Positions 56,548-64,000 are shown, counted from the first letter of the stretch. The stretch: DNA of 64,000 bases from Anodontia alba (GCA_964016985.1 OZ024828.1:2257701-2321700); one strand, 5' to 3'. Program-made: numbers and translations. Notes: generated from the sequence alone by a model not told the origin.

Positions 56548-59500
56548 GCATAAACCATGTTAGTTAAACAACCATGTTATATCCAAACAAAAATGAATAG
56601 ATCATATTGAAAAATTTCAATATAATCTATACATTTTTGGGATCCATCTTTGAACCCTGTTATATACAAAACTGTGTTATAACGAACCGTGTTATAAAGA
56701 TATATATATACATATTTTTTTTTTTTTTTCAGCTTTTATTCAGCCAGTAAATGCTTCAGTGGTGAGGAGTTCGAGATGGCCTTCAGTGCATTTAGAACAG
56801 AAGGTTCCACATTCCAGTCAGGGTCATTAAATTTCCTCAGCCCTTTGCAGTACCCTGTTTCATGGAATCAACAGCTTCGATTCATTTCTAGCATTTCAAA
56901 TTTGCACAGATGGCAACATCAAAAAGTTGCTTATTCTCAGTGGCTTTCAATTATGGATGTAAAAGGGAAATACAAACCAGCTTCACCAAGGAATCAGATT
57001 TTATTTTATTTTAGAGAAGGGTATCTAAGCAAGGTATATGATGTTTGCTCAAAGCTTCAGAATTCAGAAAATCCGACTCGACATTCAGCACCTGTTTGTA
57101 GCACATCTTCTGTTAGTACAGTGATTGGTTCTGAAGACATTGATACCCCAGCCCCAAAACGTAGACGATCTGAGCCTCGTAAAAGATTGACAATGACGGA
57201 CCTTCTGTCAAACATTAGTTCCTTAGATCCTCAGTTCTCATCTCGGAATATGTCTCAGAAAACTTCACCTTATGAAACATTCAAATTTGCAATGATAGAA
57301 AATGGGCATTTGTTTTGGAGGCGTTCATCAGCAAACATTGATATTTTCGTAATGAATGATGTTAGCATGACAACTGGGCTCTTTCAAGAAGATTGTTATG
57401 TTCATTTGACGAGGTTAACTTATGATGGTGTAACTGAATTGACTTGTACATGTACTATGTACACAACTCTTCTTCAGGTAGTTTCTTTTGGTGTATCAGA
57501 AGAGGAATTAGATGACATGGATCTTGGTAACATTAACTGTTGTCATATGCGACTTTTCAATGAGTTTATAGTTGACCATATGCCTTCAGTTCTTAATAAC
57601 ACCTCACATTCAGAAAACAATTTGATCAGGAAGTTGGAACTTACGAAGGATCAAATTAATGATCCAGTTTGTCATTTACCAACACCGTCAAATAGGACTT
57701 TGAAGTTTTCGGTCTTTTCAGATCATGACAACAGGTGTTGCTTTGTGCATTTAACTAACAAGAGGCTTTGTTGCCAGTCAGGTTACTGTGATGCCCTCTT
57801 CTCTTCCTCTAAGAGGTTTATTGTTTATCTTGATAAAGCAGAGGTTCTTTGTCCTCATCTAATTAGCATGAAAACTCATCCTGACGTGTGGTATAGTCTC
57901 CTTCCTGAGGGTGTTGATTCTGTGGAGTCGGGAGCTAGTAATGAGGCTGAGGATGACCCTGATGATGATAATCAACTGCCCCCTCCCACGGTACAAGAGG
58001 CAATGAATGACATCAAGGTATTCTGCAAGTTAATGAATGTATTTTTTTGGAGTTCAACAGCCCAGTCAACACTAGATCATATTTAGCAGTTCAGTTTACC
58101 TAACCACACTTTTCCTGGGCAGGCTTATATATAAGCAGTTAACCATAATGTGTAAATATAATTTGGTTTTGATACTAATCAGTTTTTGTGAAACTTTTTG
58201 ACTGCTAAGCATGTCAGAAGGTAAAATATAAAAACTCAATGCATGATTCCAGTCCAGCTATTTTCTGTAAATAACCATTACTTGGATTTCCTACAATTTG
58301 GTGATAGTCATGTGGACATCAGCAATGAAAAATTATAGTGCTTAGTAACTTTGGGATGATTGACAAAAAATCATTACCAAAATGTTGTATTTACAGTTTA
58401 TGTGCATTATGACCACAGACACAAAGTATCTTTAATTATAAGTTCTGATTTCTAATTGTTCCTTTTGAGTTCTGTAGTCACAATTTCTGCATGGCATAAT
58501 TTTTGCTTGGATTTTTTTATGAAGTGATTTTTTAAGTCTGTTTGGTTTACAAAGCTCAGATGTTGAAAATAATACATGAATAATGTATTATGGTATTTGG
58601 CTTTCGATTGTCAGCTGTAATAACAGTAACATTGAATTTTTCATTGCTAAAGTACAGTCTGAGCCCATATCATGTATTTATGCAAAAAGAGCTCTACTCA
58701 GCACAAGGCTAGAGGTAGTAAGCAGTGTTTTATTTAACATTACTCTTAATGAATGTGCTCAGCAAAACTGTGTGCTATTTTAGATTTATTACCATAGTTC
58801 TTATTTCTTTTGGATTCCTCTTTGCAAACTTTTTTGAATTAAGGTTGTGATATGCAGAGATTCCGATAACTTTAAAGTCTTTTTCCTATAAAATAGAGAA
58901 AAGAGTGTACGCCAGTATCAGCCAGTAAAAGTATTAATTTGTTTCATGAGCAGACATAGATACTTTATATATCTGTATTTTTGTGATACATTTTCTTTGT
59001 GCTTGTGCAGTTGAATGGCATAACAGCACTGAATTGATTGGTTTAAAAGAAGTGTTTGACAAAAAGCTTGAATTTCAAATTGCCATATTCAGTACCATCC
59101 TAGTCCTCTTGCTCCTTCGATTTATTTTATTATAATGATTAGTGTTTTAACTCTGTAGAGCATACATTTCACTCAAAAGTTGAAAAATATCCAACATAAA
59201 CACTGGCATAGATATACTATATCATGATATGGACACTAATTAATTAAGAAATTTTCTTTTTTTTTCTTTCATTCATTCTTTCTTCCTTTCTTTCTTTCTT
59301 TCTTTCTTTCTTTGTAAAAAAGAGATGAACTATCTATGAATGAAAAATGCATTTCAGAATGCATTGTATACTCCTGTAAATGAGATAAACTTCATTGTTA
59401 AGTAAATGTTTAAACTGTCACTAAATGTCTGGTTTTGTGTGTTATCTACTTCTAGGGTCACAGATTTAATGAGGTGTCTGGGCTGTGGGAATACCCTTCT

Positions 59501-62500
59501 TTGAGCAGCCATACACCATCTGATGATGGCTCAGAGACATTACAAAATGCAATGCAGCTGAGAGAAACTTTCAATGATAGAACATTTGGCAGAGATGAAG
59601 TTGGGTTTTTACGCACAGCCACAGAGGGATATCACCAGTTGTTTCCCGAAGAAACTCCAGATACTTGTAAATGTGGGGTGAGTTTATTGTTATATAGCAT
59701 TTTATGAAAACCTGATAATACCCCAGCTTCAAAAAGTTAGGGTATACTGATTTACATCATCCTTCATGGCCGGCCTCGGTGGCTCAGTTGGATGCGCTGT
59801 CCGACTGGAGACCAGGAGGTTGCGGGTTCAGTCCCCGCCGAGATCGCAAACATTCTTTCGTACAGATTGATCATGAAATATTTTCTACGGTCTTTCTCTC
59901 CCTTGCGCCGATTCAACAAAGGCAGTTGTCAGTTTCTGGCGAAAGAATGTGCACAATACTGATTGACCGCTTAGAGAACTAAGCCTGCCCATTTAACGTG
60001 TGGTTAGGTAAACCGCTCGAAATGACCCCATTGGGTTGACCGAGCCATAAAACCTCAACACAAACATCATCCTTCTTTCCTTATTTGTCTGTCTGTCCAT
60101 CCCTCCATTTTTTTTTTTTTTTGGTCAAAGAACTAAGAAAAATTAGAAGCATCAAACTTGGTTTACTATATAATCATGATTTTTATTGTGTAAGAGACTG
60201 CAGGCTTTCTTGGCTTATTTGTTCATCTATTCTTTCATTCTTCTTTCTCTCCATATTGGCTAATATGGAAGTTTTCTTCAAAGATTTTGCAAACCCTCAA
60301 TTGGATACACAATGCAGTTATTTTGCAGCTAATTTGTTCATCTATTCTTTCATTCTTCGTTCTCTCCATTTTGGCCAATGTAAAATTTAGTCAAAGATTT
60401 CTAAGAAGCCGTAAGAGAAGTTTGAACATGGCATACTATGGAATGATGATGGCTTATGTCGGGCAAGAGACAATGGGCTTTCTCAGCATATTTGTCCATG
60501 TCTCTATTCATACTTAATTCTCTCTAGGTTTGCTAATGTTTTTTTTTTCTTTTTCTTTTTTTTTTTTTTTTTTCTTGTTAAAGAATTCTCAGAGCTATAA
60601 AAGCTAAAACCTCAAAATTTATATAAACTGCAATGTTGTTGACTTTCTGTGTAAGAGACATTGTGCTTTCTCGGCTTAATTGTTCAACTGTTCCTTCATT
60701 CTTCTTTCTTTCTTGCAAAATGTTAATATAAAAGATTTCTTTTTTTATTTTTATTTTTTTTTTTTTATTTGTCGAAGATTTCTCAGTTACTATAAAAGCT
60801 AGGAACCTCAAATTTGTACACCATAAATTATGATGGCTTATATCCTGTAAGAGTCGAAGGGTTTTCTTGCCTTGTTTGTATATCACTTCTTTCATTCTTT
60901 TTTCTTTCCATGTTGGATTATGTATTATAATACATGTATTTATATAAAAATAAGTGTTTGTGTTGCATTGAGGAACCTGAAAATAAGTATACATACTGAG
61001 AGAATAGCAAAATGAAAAGACTGTGAATGCATCAACTGATGTGTGGGAAAAGGTAATGTCAGGGAATTTTGAATTCCAAGTTGTGTGAACCCCTACAAGC
61101 ATATACATGCAGCACAAAAGAAGCCATAGAAACAACAGTAATGTCATAGGAGGAGAAATAGACCTGTAAAGAAAATATTCCCGTTGAGTGCCATATCTGG
61201 ATATCAAACCAGGTACCCTTGGCTCTGTAATCAAGCGTCATAACTGTGAGGCTAAAAGGTCTGGAACAGACTGGTCAGTTATGTGCACTATATATTTACA
61301 CACATAGTATATCAATTATTTATACTTCACTTTGCCACACTACTACGCTCCTCCATCCTACAATAAAACATTGTATCAAATGTTAGGAATTATTTCTGTT
61401 TCTTTCTACTTTTCCCAGCTTTTTGTGACTGTTGCCATTGCATCGCACTTGGGCTCCGACGGTAGTCATCCTGGCACCAGGCACTAAATGTAGTAGTAGG
61501 AGAAATTCACGTGTAAAGAAAACATGACTGGGGTTTGAACCAGGTACCCCTGTAATCTAATGTCATAACCACGGGGCTAAAAGGTCCAGACCAGTTAGAC
61601 TGGTCAGTTATGCTCCCTATATATTCACACATACTTTTATACTCGATTTCATGTTATATGGAGACTGCTATTTTAATGTCAAGCTCTTGTGAATGTGGTG
61701 TGTAGCTTATGCAGACCAAATTTGGTGTACAGTACATCAACTGAATTTTGTATTTCACATGTCATATGTAGATCACAGTAATCTAGATTGATGTTTGACA
61801 TACATTGCATATGATGTGTCTTTCAAGCCCTCTTAAGTTGTTTATTGCATATCACCTGTTCTTAGTTACCTAGGCTGTAAATTGTTCATACAAAGGTAGA
61901 TCTATTCAAGACGGTTTGCCACATACTGTCAGAAGATCATTATAGTAGATAAAGATCACTGGGATACATTTCTGAAGATCTGTAGAGCAACTGCCTTCAG
62001 ATCAGGAGGTTATGGGTTAGCCGCCAAGTCAATTTTACCTTTCTAAAATTGGTAATAGCTGCACTTTAGCTTGGTAGCTCATTGTAGGGAGAAGAGGATG
62101 GTTGCTCTGCAGTAGCTGGCCTTGTTAAAAGATTACAGCACGGGCCACTATGGCCTAGTTGGTCACTGACTCTTAATCAGTGGGTCTCACTTCTGTGGGT
62201 TTAAGCCGCACTCAGGTCACATGTGAGAGACCAAAGTCTTCAATGGAAGGTCAGGAGTTTTTTCTTTGGGTACTCCTGTTTATTGATCAGCCTGAAATAA
62301 GTGATATAATCTTGGAAGGGCCATAAAACCAAAACCAAAACAACAACAAAAAAAATAGATTAGTCTGTCATGACTATATTCAATTATTATTTTTTACAGG
62401 CTGGTTACTATATGGAAAATGGTGTGAGGGTTTCTTATCCATACATAACTACAGTGTACATGAACCATGGGCCTGCCAAATATCAGGTGAAGTACAAAAT

Positions 62501-64000
62501 AAGTCTATTATTAAAACAGTTTTTTTTTTCTTTTTTTTTTTTTTTTTTTTCAAACCCCAGTATAAGACTTTTCTACTATCAAGTGTCAGTTTCTTGTCAC
62601 AGAGCATGATAGATTCCAACTAGTCATATAGGCAAATTGAGACACTGCCAATTACATACTAAGACATAGCATATGCAGATATTTTGTGGAAAAAATAGCT
62701 TTTTCAGTAAAATATATGCCTCAGTCACAAAACACAGCCTTCCTAAGGAACAATGACCAAAAAAGCTCTTATGTAGCAACATATGAACAGAAAAGACTTG
62801 CATCAGAGGAACTGTCTTGGAAAGCTCAGCTTAAAAAGTAATAGAGCTTAAAAACTACTGGTCAGGAGTGGTAGTAAAATAGTTTTACTTACGTGAATTT
62901 TGTGCATGAATTTTGCATCATGTGCATACCATTCCCAAAATATGTTAATTTAACAAAAACAGAAAAAAAAAAAAACTTAAACATTTTTACACACATGGCA
63001 CAAACTCTAAAATTTGATTAATTTGCTGTCTGCCAAAGAATCAACCATTTATCAGTCGCACAAGTGTTGTTGTTGTTTTTTTCCATTGATAGGAAAGAAA
63101 GTCAGTGATTAAGCTTCATTGTAACTTAGTATTTTTTTCTTTCAACATTGCTTACATTGCTATAACAACCACTTTCCACTGTTTGCTTTTCATGTCATTA
63201 AGAGGAATACAAACATGCATACTGATAAGATTGAAATGTAAAAAGTATGGAGCTATCCAGGAAAGACCAGAAATACGACTAGCCCTCCCAAGGCCTGATT
63301 GAAAACCTCAATGTTCAGGTACAAGAAGGAAGTGCTGACTAAGACTTAGCTATACAGCTATTATACCTAATTGGAAATATATGACATGTGTTATGGCTGT
63401 GTCAGACTCCAATGACAGCCATGCATCAGACTGTAGTTACTGTTATTTTTTTGGGGGTCATTCAGAAAATTTATTTAAAAACAAAGAAGTATTGAAAAAA
63501 AGTCACTTGAGATGTTCATTATTATTTAAGATAGTTTAATGAAGTAAATATATGTGTTTTTGTTTCAGATCTGGATTACACAATGCAAAGCAAGGACCCA
63601 TCAATGTGATGTGGGACCAGGGCTGAACGAGAGTATTCATTTTTTGACTAGAGAAACAGGGGCTGGTGATGAAATAGGCTGGGACTTTGTTGATCATGTG
63701 CTAAATTCTTACATCACATTTGGTGCTTATTGTACTTTGATGAACAATAGATATCGTCGTATCAATTCCAAATCAGCTTCTTTCATGTCAAGCAATACCT
63801 TTATTGCCTGGTGGTTCTCATGGATTAGTAAATTTAACATTGACTTTCGACAGCCTTGTAAATTATGCAAGTTTAGTCCTAGGTATCTTGCAGCTGATGG
63901 AACTAAAATAGGTATTAATGTCAGTCATTCTACAGTTACTCCTATTGAGACACCATCTGTGGCTACACTGATAGATCCTTGTAATAGGAGAAACAATAGA
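42124..64000 (+). CDS. Multi-exon gene with KDZ/HMGXB3-like cysteine clusters (partial)
   Basis: Eight exons (48909-48987, 51035-51292, 52958-53104, 54196-54391, 56733-58017, 59456-59677, 62400-62486, 63569-64000) each have AG/GT borders, and every junction phase agrees (1,1,1,2,0,0,0), giving 902 open codons still open at the window edge. Two likely 5' exons lie at 42124-42225 and 42483-42598. Counting from 48909: a basic nuclear-signal-like stretch at 366-378 (PAPKRRRSEPRKR), SWIM-like CTC...CCH at 465-498, a Cys cluster with CC, RLCCQSGYC and LCPH at 561-602, an acidic patch near 631-640, CKCG at 726-729, Cys pairs at 764/771 and 855/858, and YLAADGTKIGI at 865-875. This order resembles the zinc-binding clusters and first RNase H strand of KDZ transposases and of HMGXB3-like proteins. 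I infer a nuclear DNA-binding protein derived from a transposase; no enzymatic activity can be claimed from the part seen. Confidence 0.75.
42483..42598 (+). CDS. Probable second coding exon
   Basis: Acceptor TTTTTTTTGGCACAG and donor AGAA then GTGAGT bound 116 nt, open in phase 0 from exon 1: ARKRFRHYLTYFLSRPIILA, then DNSYCAFDTFFAWRFTQK. It ends in phase 2, while the exon at 48909 needs phase 0, so at least one exon between 42600 and 48900 is missing from this model. No domain recognised. Confidence 0.5.
43540..44290. repeat. Intronic tandem repeat, unit about 165 bp, about 4 units
   Basis: Units contain TTTCCGGCTAACTCCTCCTA, GATCAAGCTGAAACTTAATT, AGTTAGACCATGATGTGGAG and GCCCCTTTGAAAATTTCTGT. 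A poly-T run (43910-43935) interrupts one. Diverged units of the same family occur at 47420-47600 and 48240-48700. Confidence 0.8.
44290..44699. other. Intron, no feature seen
   Basis: AT-rich. Short frames at 44260 (minus) and 44522 have no support. Confidence 0.4.
45144..45471 (+). mobile_element. tRNA-derived SINE, full length
   Basis: The tRNA head has A box TGGCTCAGTGG (45155-45165) and B box GGTTCGATCCC (45198-45208). The body contains GGTCAGCTCAGTGTCAGTAT and ends CGATATGACTGAAAAAGGTT, GAAAGCGACGTTAAGCCC. A perfect 12-bp target duplication TAACCAAACTTG flanks it (45132-45143 and 45472-45483). The 3' body is of a type shared by several bivalve SINEs as I recall. Confidence 0.9.
45652..46670. 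mobile_element. CAGTG-ended TIR element, about 1 kb
   Basis: It starts CAGTGATTTTTTTAGG and ends AAAAAAATCACTG. Flanks read TTGACCTT and ACCTTAAGG; removing the insert with one ACCTT rejoins the host repeat, so the duplication appears to be 5 bp. CAGTG ends are common in hAT elements, which duplicate 8 bp, so the class is unsettled. It carries one short coding-like segment (46062-46264). Confidence 0.65.
46062..46264 (+). CDS. Coding-like fragment inside the CAGTG element
   Basis: It follows a long T tract that could act as splice acceptor (TTTTTTGAAAG). The frame includes KLDPKQQMLFGLLGQQIRL and SETADDGNLDNENPQSQTEP, then stops at 46265. The K-rich start followed by LDPKQ and LFG resembles the N-terminal linker of BED-type or hAT transposon proteins, but this is a weak resemblance. 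It may be a remnant of the autonomous element's first exon. Confidence 0.3.
46953..46974 (+). other. G-rich tract with quadruplex potential
   Basis: GGGGAGGGGGGGGAGGAGGG followed by G has at least four runs of three or more G with very short spacers. It is intronic. Confidence 0.6.
47258..47360. repeat. Tandem duplication, unit about 48 bp
   Basis: AGCAAATAATGACAGGTTCA is followed by ATTACTTGGGTAAA, then the whole segment repeats once with minor changes; a third partial copy (GAATTACTTGGGTAAAC) follows. Confidence 0.8.
47420..48700. repeat. Intronic diverged units of the 165-bp family with unique spacer
   Basis: Units at 47420-47600 and 48240-48700 share TTTCTGGCTAAC, CAAGCTGAAAG and GCCCCTTTGA with 43540-44290. 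The part between (47600-48240) has no recognisable exon; the minus-strand frame at 48015 lacks support. Confidence 0.6.
48909..48987 (+). CDS. Exon, 79 nt
   Basis: It follows a long T tract and TTTTGCAG and ends CTTG before GTAAGTG. In phase 0 it encodes IHVYEAGVPSSRPELGTCSA then STLQNL, ending with one base that completes Glu with the next exon. A second open frame exists but does not fit the next exon phase. Confidence 0.65.
49065..50275. mobile_element. Long-terminal-inverted-repeat (foldback) element in intron
   Basis: The left 440 bases, from GCTGACACAATTAAT through GTGTAGACCCTGATGAGATG and TTGATCACAATGGC to CTCTGATTAACCAGC (49505), recur inverted from about 50275 back to 49830 (GCTGGCACAATTAAT, GTGTAGACCTTGATGAGACG, CGATCACAATGGC, TTCTGATTAGCCAGC). 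The central 320 bases are not repeated. No transposase frame is present. Confidence 0.7.
50276..50820. repeat. Further degraded copy of the foldback arm
   Basis: GGCAAACAGTGCAGATCCAG ... TGATCTGGATCTACACT (50284-50345) is a small MITE with inverted ends. The stretch 50455-50810 (GTAGATTAATCAAACGATAA ... GATTACTAATCAATTATTGA ... CCAGTTAGCCC) parallels one arm of the element at 49065. Confidence 0.55.
51035..51292 (+). CDS. Exon, 258 nt
   Basis: Acceptor CAATCATTTCAG, donor AAAG then GTAAGT. Phase 1 to 1. It encodes 86 residues beginning WQRYLRENLQSCRAA, with SYLFLLESSLFDMVTSGLSE and CFYAVVFRQGRQKYVRF in the centre. Hydrophobic and basic residues alternate as in a folded domain, but I do not recognise it. 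The other two frames contain stops. Confidence 0.75.
52958..53104 (+). CDS. Exon, 147 nt
   Basis: Acceptor TTATTTCAG, donor TCAA then GTAGGTA. Phase 1 to 1. It encodes LDLILSSVEVSKEEDLLWEK and a charged stretch ending SKLDPS, mostly acidic and probably helical. Confidence 0.75.
53395..53575. repeat. Two degenerate GTGGGTACTC-type hairpins in intron
   Basis: The first (53395-53460) has TGTTGTAGTTACTCATTAG paired with CTAGTGAGTACCCACAGCA. The second (about 53515-53575) has GATATGGGTACTTACTG and CCTATAATGGGTACCCACAG. Both keep the GAGTACCCACA or GGGTACCCACA outer stem of the family. Confidence 0.55.
53767..53880. repeat. Three copies of a 38-bp unit
   Basis: CCTCATGGTTTTTGACAGGA followed by AATGAGCATAGGTTTGCA is repeated three times with almost no change, so it is a recent slippage or duplication. 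Confidence 0.9.
54196..54391 (+). CDS. Exon, 196 nt
   Basis: Acceptor TGTCATTACAG, donor CCAA then GTAAGTATG. Phase 1 to 2. It encodes NQKLPSSGRRYMKVLKTNKQ and then HVQTRIFQENDIECLGILVR, ending KSFKDKDCA. Unknown fold; the next exon completes Asn across the junction. Confidence 0.8.
54918..55372. mobile_element. TTATACCCCGCC-family element in intron
   Basis: It starts TTTTTATACCCCACCAAATG, has AGTGTATTATGGTTTCATGG, two internal units (GATAACTTGAGCAAACATCA; GATAACTTGTGAAAATTTCA), and ends GGGTTATTATAGTTAAACAA then TTTTATT. Confidence 0.75.
55373..56460. other. Intron, no feature seen
   Basis: AT-rich sequence. The open frames at 55649 and 56145 have no splice borders in a phase that fits the gene. 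ACCATGTTAGTT-type sequence starts only after 56460. Confidence 0.5.
56462..56700. mobile_element. MITE-like repeat copy 2, large palindrome with (TA)n core
   Basis: AACTAACATGGTTTATGCTA and TAGCATAAACCATGTTAGTT flank a (TA)n run of about 60 bases (56486-56545). The right part (56548-56700) matches 2035-2205, including TTTTTGGGATCCATCTTTGAA, but with a different inner hairpin (TATTGAAAAATTTCAATA). It ends about 30 bases before the acceptor of the large exon. Confidence 0.7.
56733..58017 (+). CDS. Large exon, 1285 nt, with SWIM-like and Cys clusters
   Basis: A poly-T acceptor ending TTTCAG and donor ATCAAG then GTATTC bound 428 codons without a stop. It starts FYSASKCFSGEEFEMAFSAF. A basic stretch PAPKRRRSEPRKR (about codon 140 of the exon) suggests nuclear import. 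TCTCTMYTT followed about 30 residues later by NCCHMRLFNEF fits a SWIM-type CxC...CxH zinc site. A second cluster has NRCCFVHL, RLCCQSGYCDAL and EVLCPHL. An acidic patch EAEDDPDDDNQ precedes the donor. An ATG 43 nt into the exon gives an apparent 436-codon ORF, but its last codons run into the intron. Confidence 0.85.
58087..59455. other. Intron, no feature seen except a microsatellite
   Basis: (TTTC)n with interruptions lies at 59262-59313. No exon fits the gene phase. Confidence 0.5.
59456..59677 (+). CDS. Exon, 222 nt
   Basis: Acceptor TACTTCTAG, donor TGTGGG then GTGAGT, phase 0 to 0. It encodes 74 residues starting GHRFNEVSGLWEYPSL, with QNAMQLRETFNDRTFGRDEV, ending EETPDTCKCG. CKCG begins a cysteine cluster that continues through the next two exons. 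Confidence 0.8.
59767..60063 (+). mobile_element. tRNA-derived SINE
   Basis: Head with A box TGGCTCAGTTGG (59780-59791) and B box GGTTCAGTCC (59825-59834), body with CGAAAGAATGTGCACAATAC, end TGGGTTGACCGAGCCATAAA then ACCTCAACACAAACA. The phrase CATCATCCTT lies at both sides (59756 and 60066), a likely target duplication. A 5'/3'-joined short relative lies at 7470-7594. Confidence 0.85.
60090..60930. repeat. Intronic tandem repeat, unit about 120-190 bp, about 5 units
   Basis: CTTTCTTGGCTTATTTGTTC then ATCTATTCTTTCATTCTTC recurs near 60205, 60325, 60475, 60668 and 60860, with GTAAGAGAC(A/T) before it and T-rich runs between. Degenerate and non-coding. Confidence 0.75.
61055..61290 (-). mobile_element. 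tRNA-like SINE, minus strand, copy 1
   Basis: On the minus strand GGTACCTGGTTTGATATCCA occupies the B-box position, preceded by CTTTTAGCCTCACAGTTATG. The copy shares GGTCAGTTATG and the TATATTTACACACAT flank with the copy at 61490. More diverged than that copy. Confidence 0.5.
61490..61640 (-). mobile_element. tRNA-like SINE, minus strand, copy 2
   Basis: On the minus strand TTTTAGCCCCGTGGTTATGA leads to TACCTGGTTCAAACCCCAG, where GGTTCAAACCC is a good B box. The tail TTTACACGTGAATTTCTCC also matches copy 1. Confidence 0.6.
61975..62060 (+). mobile_element. tRNA-like SINE head, degraded
   Basis: GAAGATCTGTAGAGCAACTG CCTTCAGATCAGG and TTATGGGTTAGCCGCC look like the D-arm-to-anticodon and T-arm parts of a tRNA-derived SINE; boxes are imperfect. 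Confidence 0.35.
62148..62358 (+). mobile_element. tRNA-derived SINE just upstream of an exon
   Basis: A-box-like TGGCCTAGTTGG (62151-62162) and B-box-like GGTTTAAGCC (62198-62207), then a body ending GGCCATAAAACCAAAACC and an A/CA-rich tail to 62358. It ends about 40 bases before the acceptor of the 87-nt exon. Confidence 0.65.
62400..62486 (+). CDS. Exon, 87 nt
   Basis: Acceptor TTATTTTTTACAG, donor ATCAG then GTGAAG, phase 0 to 0. It encodes AGYYMENGVRVSYPYITT and VYMNHGPAKYQ. It links CKCG to the QCKARTHQC pair downstream; the resulting C-x-C ... C-x6-C order resembles the CxC modules of KDZ-type transposases. Confidence 0.8.
62487..63568. other. Intron, no feature seen
   Basis: Contains a poly-T stretch (62519-62551). 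The 65-codon frame at 63105 lacks a proper acceptor and domain. Confidence 0.5.
63569..64000 (+). CDS. Exon open to the window end; start of RNase H-like region
   Basis: Acceptor TTTTTGTTTCAG; 144 codons remain open to 64000 with no donor used. It encodes IWITQCKARTHQCDV, THFLTRE-like IHFLTRETGAGDEIGWDF, NTFIAWWFSWISKFNIDFR, PCKLCKFSPRYLAADGTKIG and PIETPSVATLIDPCNRR. GDEIGWDFV and the ADGTKIG strand are features I associate with HMGXB3-like/KDZ proteins, where the Asp sits in the first strand of the RNase H fold. This part has no stop in the window and so is easily missed by ORF listing. Confidence 0.8.
   Translation, partial: MWITQCKARTHQCDVGPGLNESIHFLTRETGAGDEIGWDFVDHVLNSYITFGAYCTLMNNRYRRINSKSASFMSSNTFIAWWFSWISKFNIDFRQPCKLCKFSPRYLAADGTKIGINVSHSTVTPIETPSVATLIDPCNRRNNR

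Noticed and set aside
56776..58086. 436-codon ORF as a complete single-exon gene
   Set aside because: The frame is open upstream of its ATG to a splice acceptor, and its last 23 codons lie beyond a donor whose phase matches the next exon.
60578..61234. Minus-strand frame of 218 codons
   Set aside because: It overlaps T-rich tandem units and a tRNA-like SINE inside an intron of the plus-strand gene; no domain is visible.
1..64000. CRISPR arrays, bacterial operons, rRNA genes
   Set aside because: The tandem arrays have diverged contiguous units without unique spacers, and the whole window has eukaryotic gene structure; no rRNA sequence was recognised.

Overview
The window is eukaryotic and most probably from a bivalve mollusc. 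The evidence is long introns with GT-AG splice sites, AT-rich non-coding DNA packed with small inverted-repeat transposons, tRNA-derived SINEs, mariner, CR1/L2-like, RTE-like and Penelope-like elements, and dispersed repeats that I recognise from bivalve genomes (the GCTCACCTGAGC family and the TTATACCCCGCC family). Species cannot be fixed from the sequence alone. There is one 200-N assembly gap (41807-42006). Most predicted ORFs outside the genes listed here are chance frames in satellites or decayed transposons.

Layout. 1-4.4 kb: two diverged satellites and hairpin-bearing MITEs. 4.5-7.2 kb: old Penelope-like 3' sequence, a hairpin, and a Penelope-like reverse transcriptase ORF of 488 codons with an altered catalytic motif. 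7.3-10.6 kb: a minisatellite carrying a SINE and an RTE-like LINE that is itself split by a Penelope-like 3' end. 10.6-13.3 kb: a 46-48 bp satellite. 13.3-23.8 kb: MITEs plus five 3'-end copies of one Penelope-like family. 24.4-29.5 kb: three arrays with units of about 145-155 bp. 29.5-31.9 kb: a 5'-truncated CR1/L2-like LINE. 32.7-36.4 kb: a triplicated 97-bp repeat, an exon-like segment, a minus-strand LINE holding two 107-bp palindromes, and a complete 520-bp TRIM (miniature LTR element) whose LTRs carry a tRNA-like Pol III sequence. 37.7-41.8 kb: two more palindromes, a dead mariner, and a Penelope-like copy with two nested insertions.

The right third (42.1-64 kb) is one plus-strand multi-exon gene. 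Eight exons from 48909 to the window end join with matching phases into 902 open codons. Two further exons at 42124 and 42483, directly downstream of a promoter-like segment (E-box, CRE-like site, strong start context), probably form its 5' end, but at least one linking exon is unseen. The protein has a nuclear-localisation-like basic stretch, SWIM-like and other Cys/His clusters, and a C-terminal segment resembling the cysteine clusters and start of the RNase H-like core of KDZ-type transposases and HMGXB3-like proteins. It looks like a transposase-derived nuclear host protein; the family assignment is from memory of sequence patterns, not a search.

The most unusual items are: (1) the TRIM with a tRNA-like sequence in both LTRs, a perfect 18-nt tRNA-Pro primer site and a polypurine tract; (2) six copies of a near-perfect palindrome, every one exactly 107 bp and orientable; (3) the repeated design of MITEs that carry a second, inner perfect hairpin.
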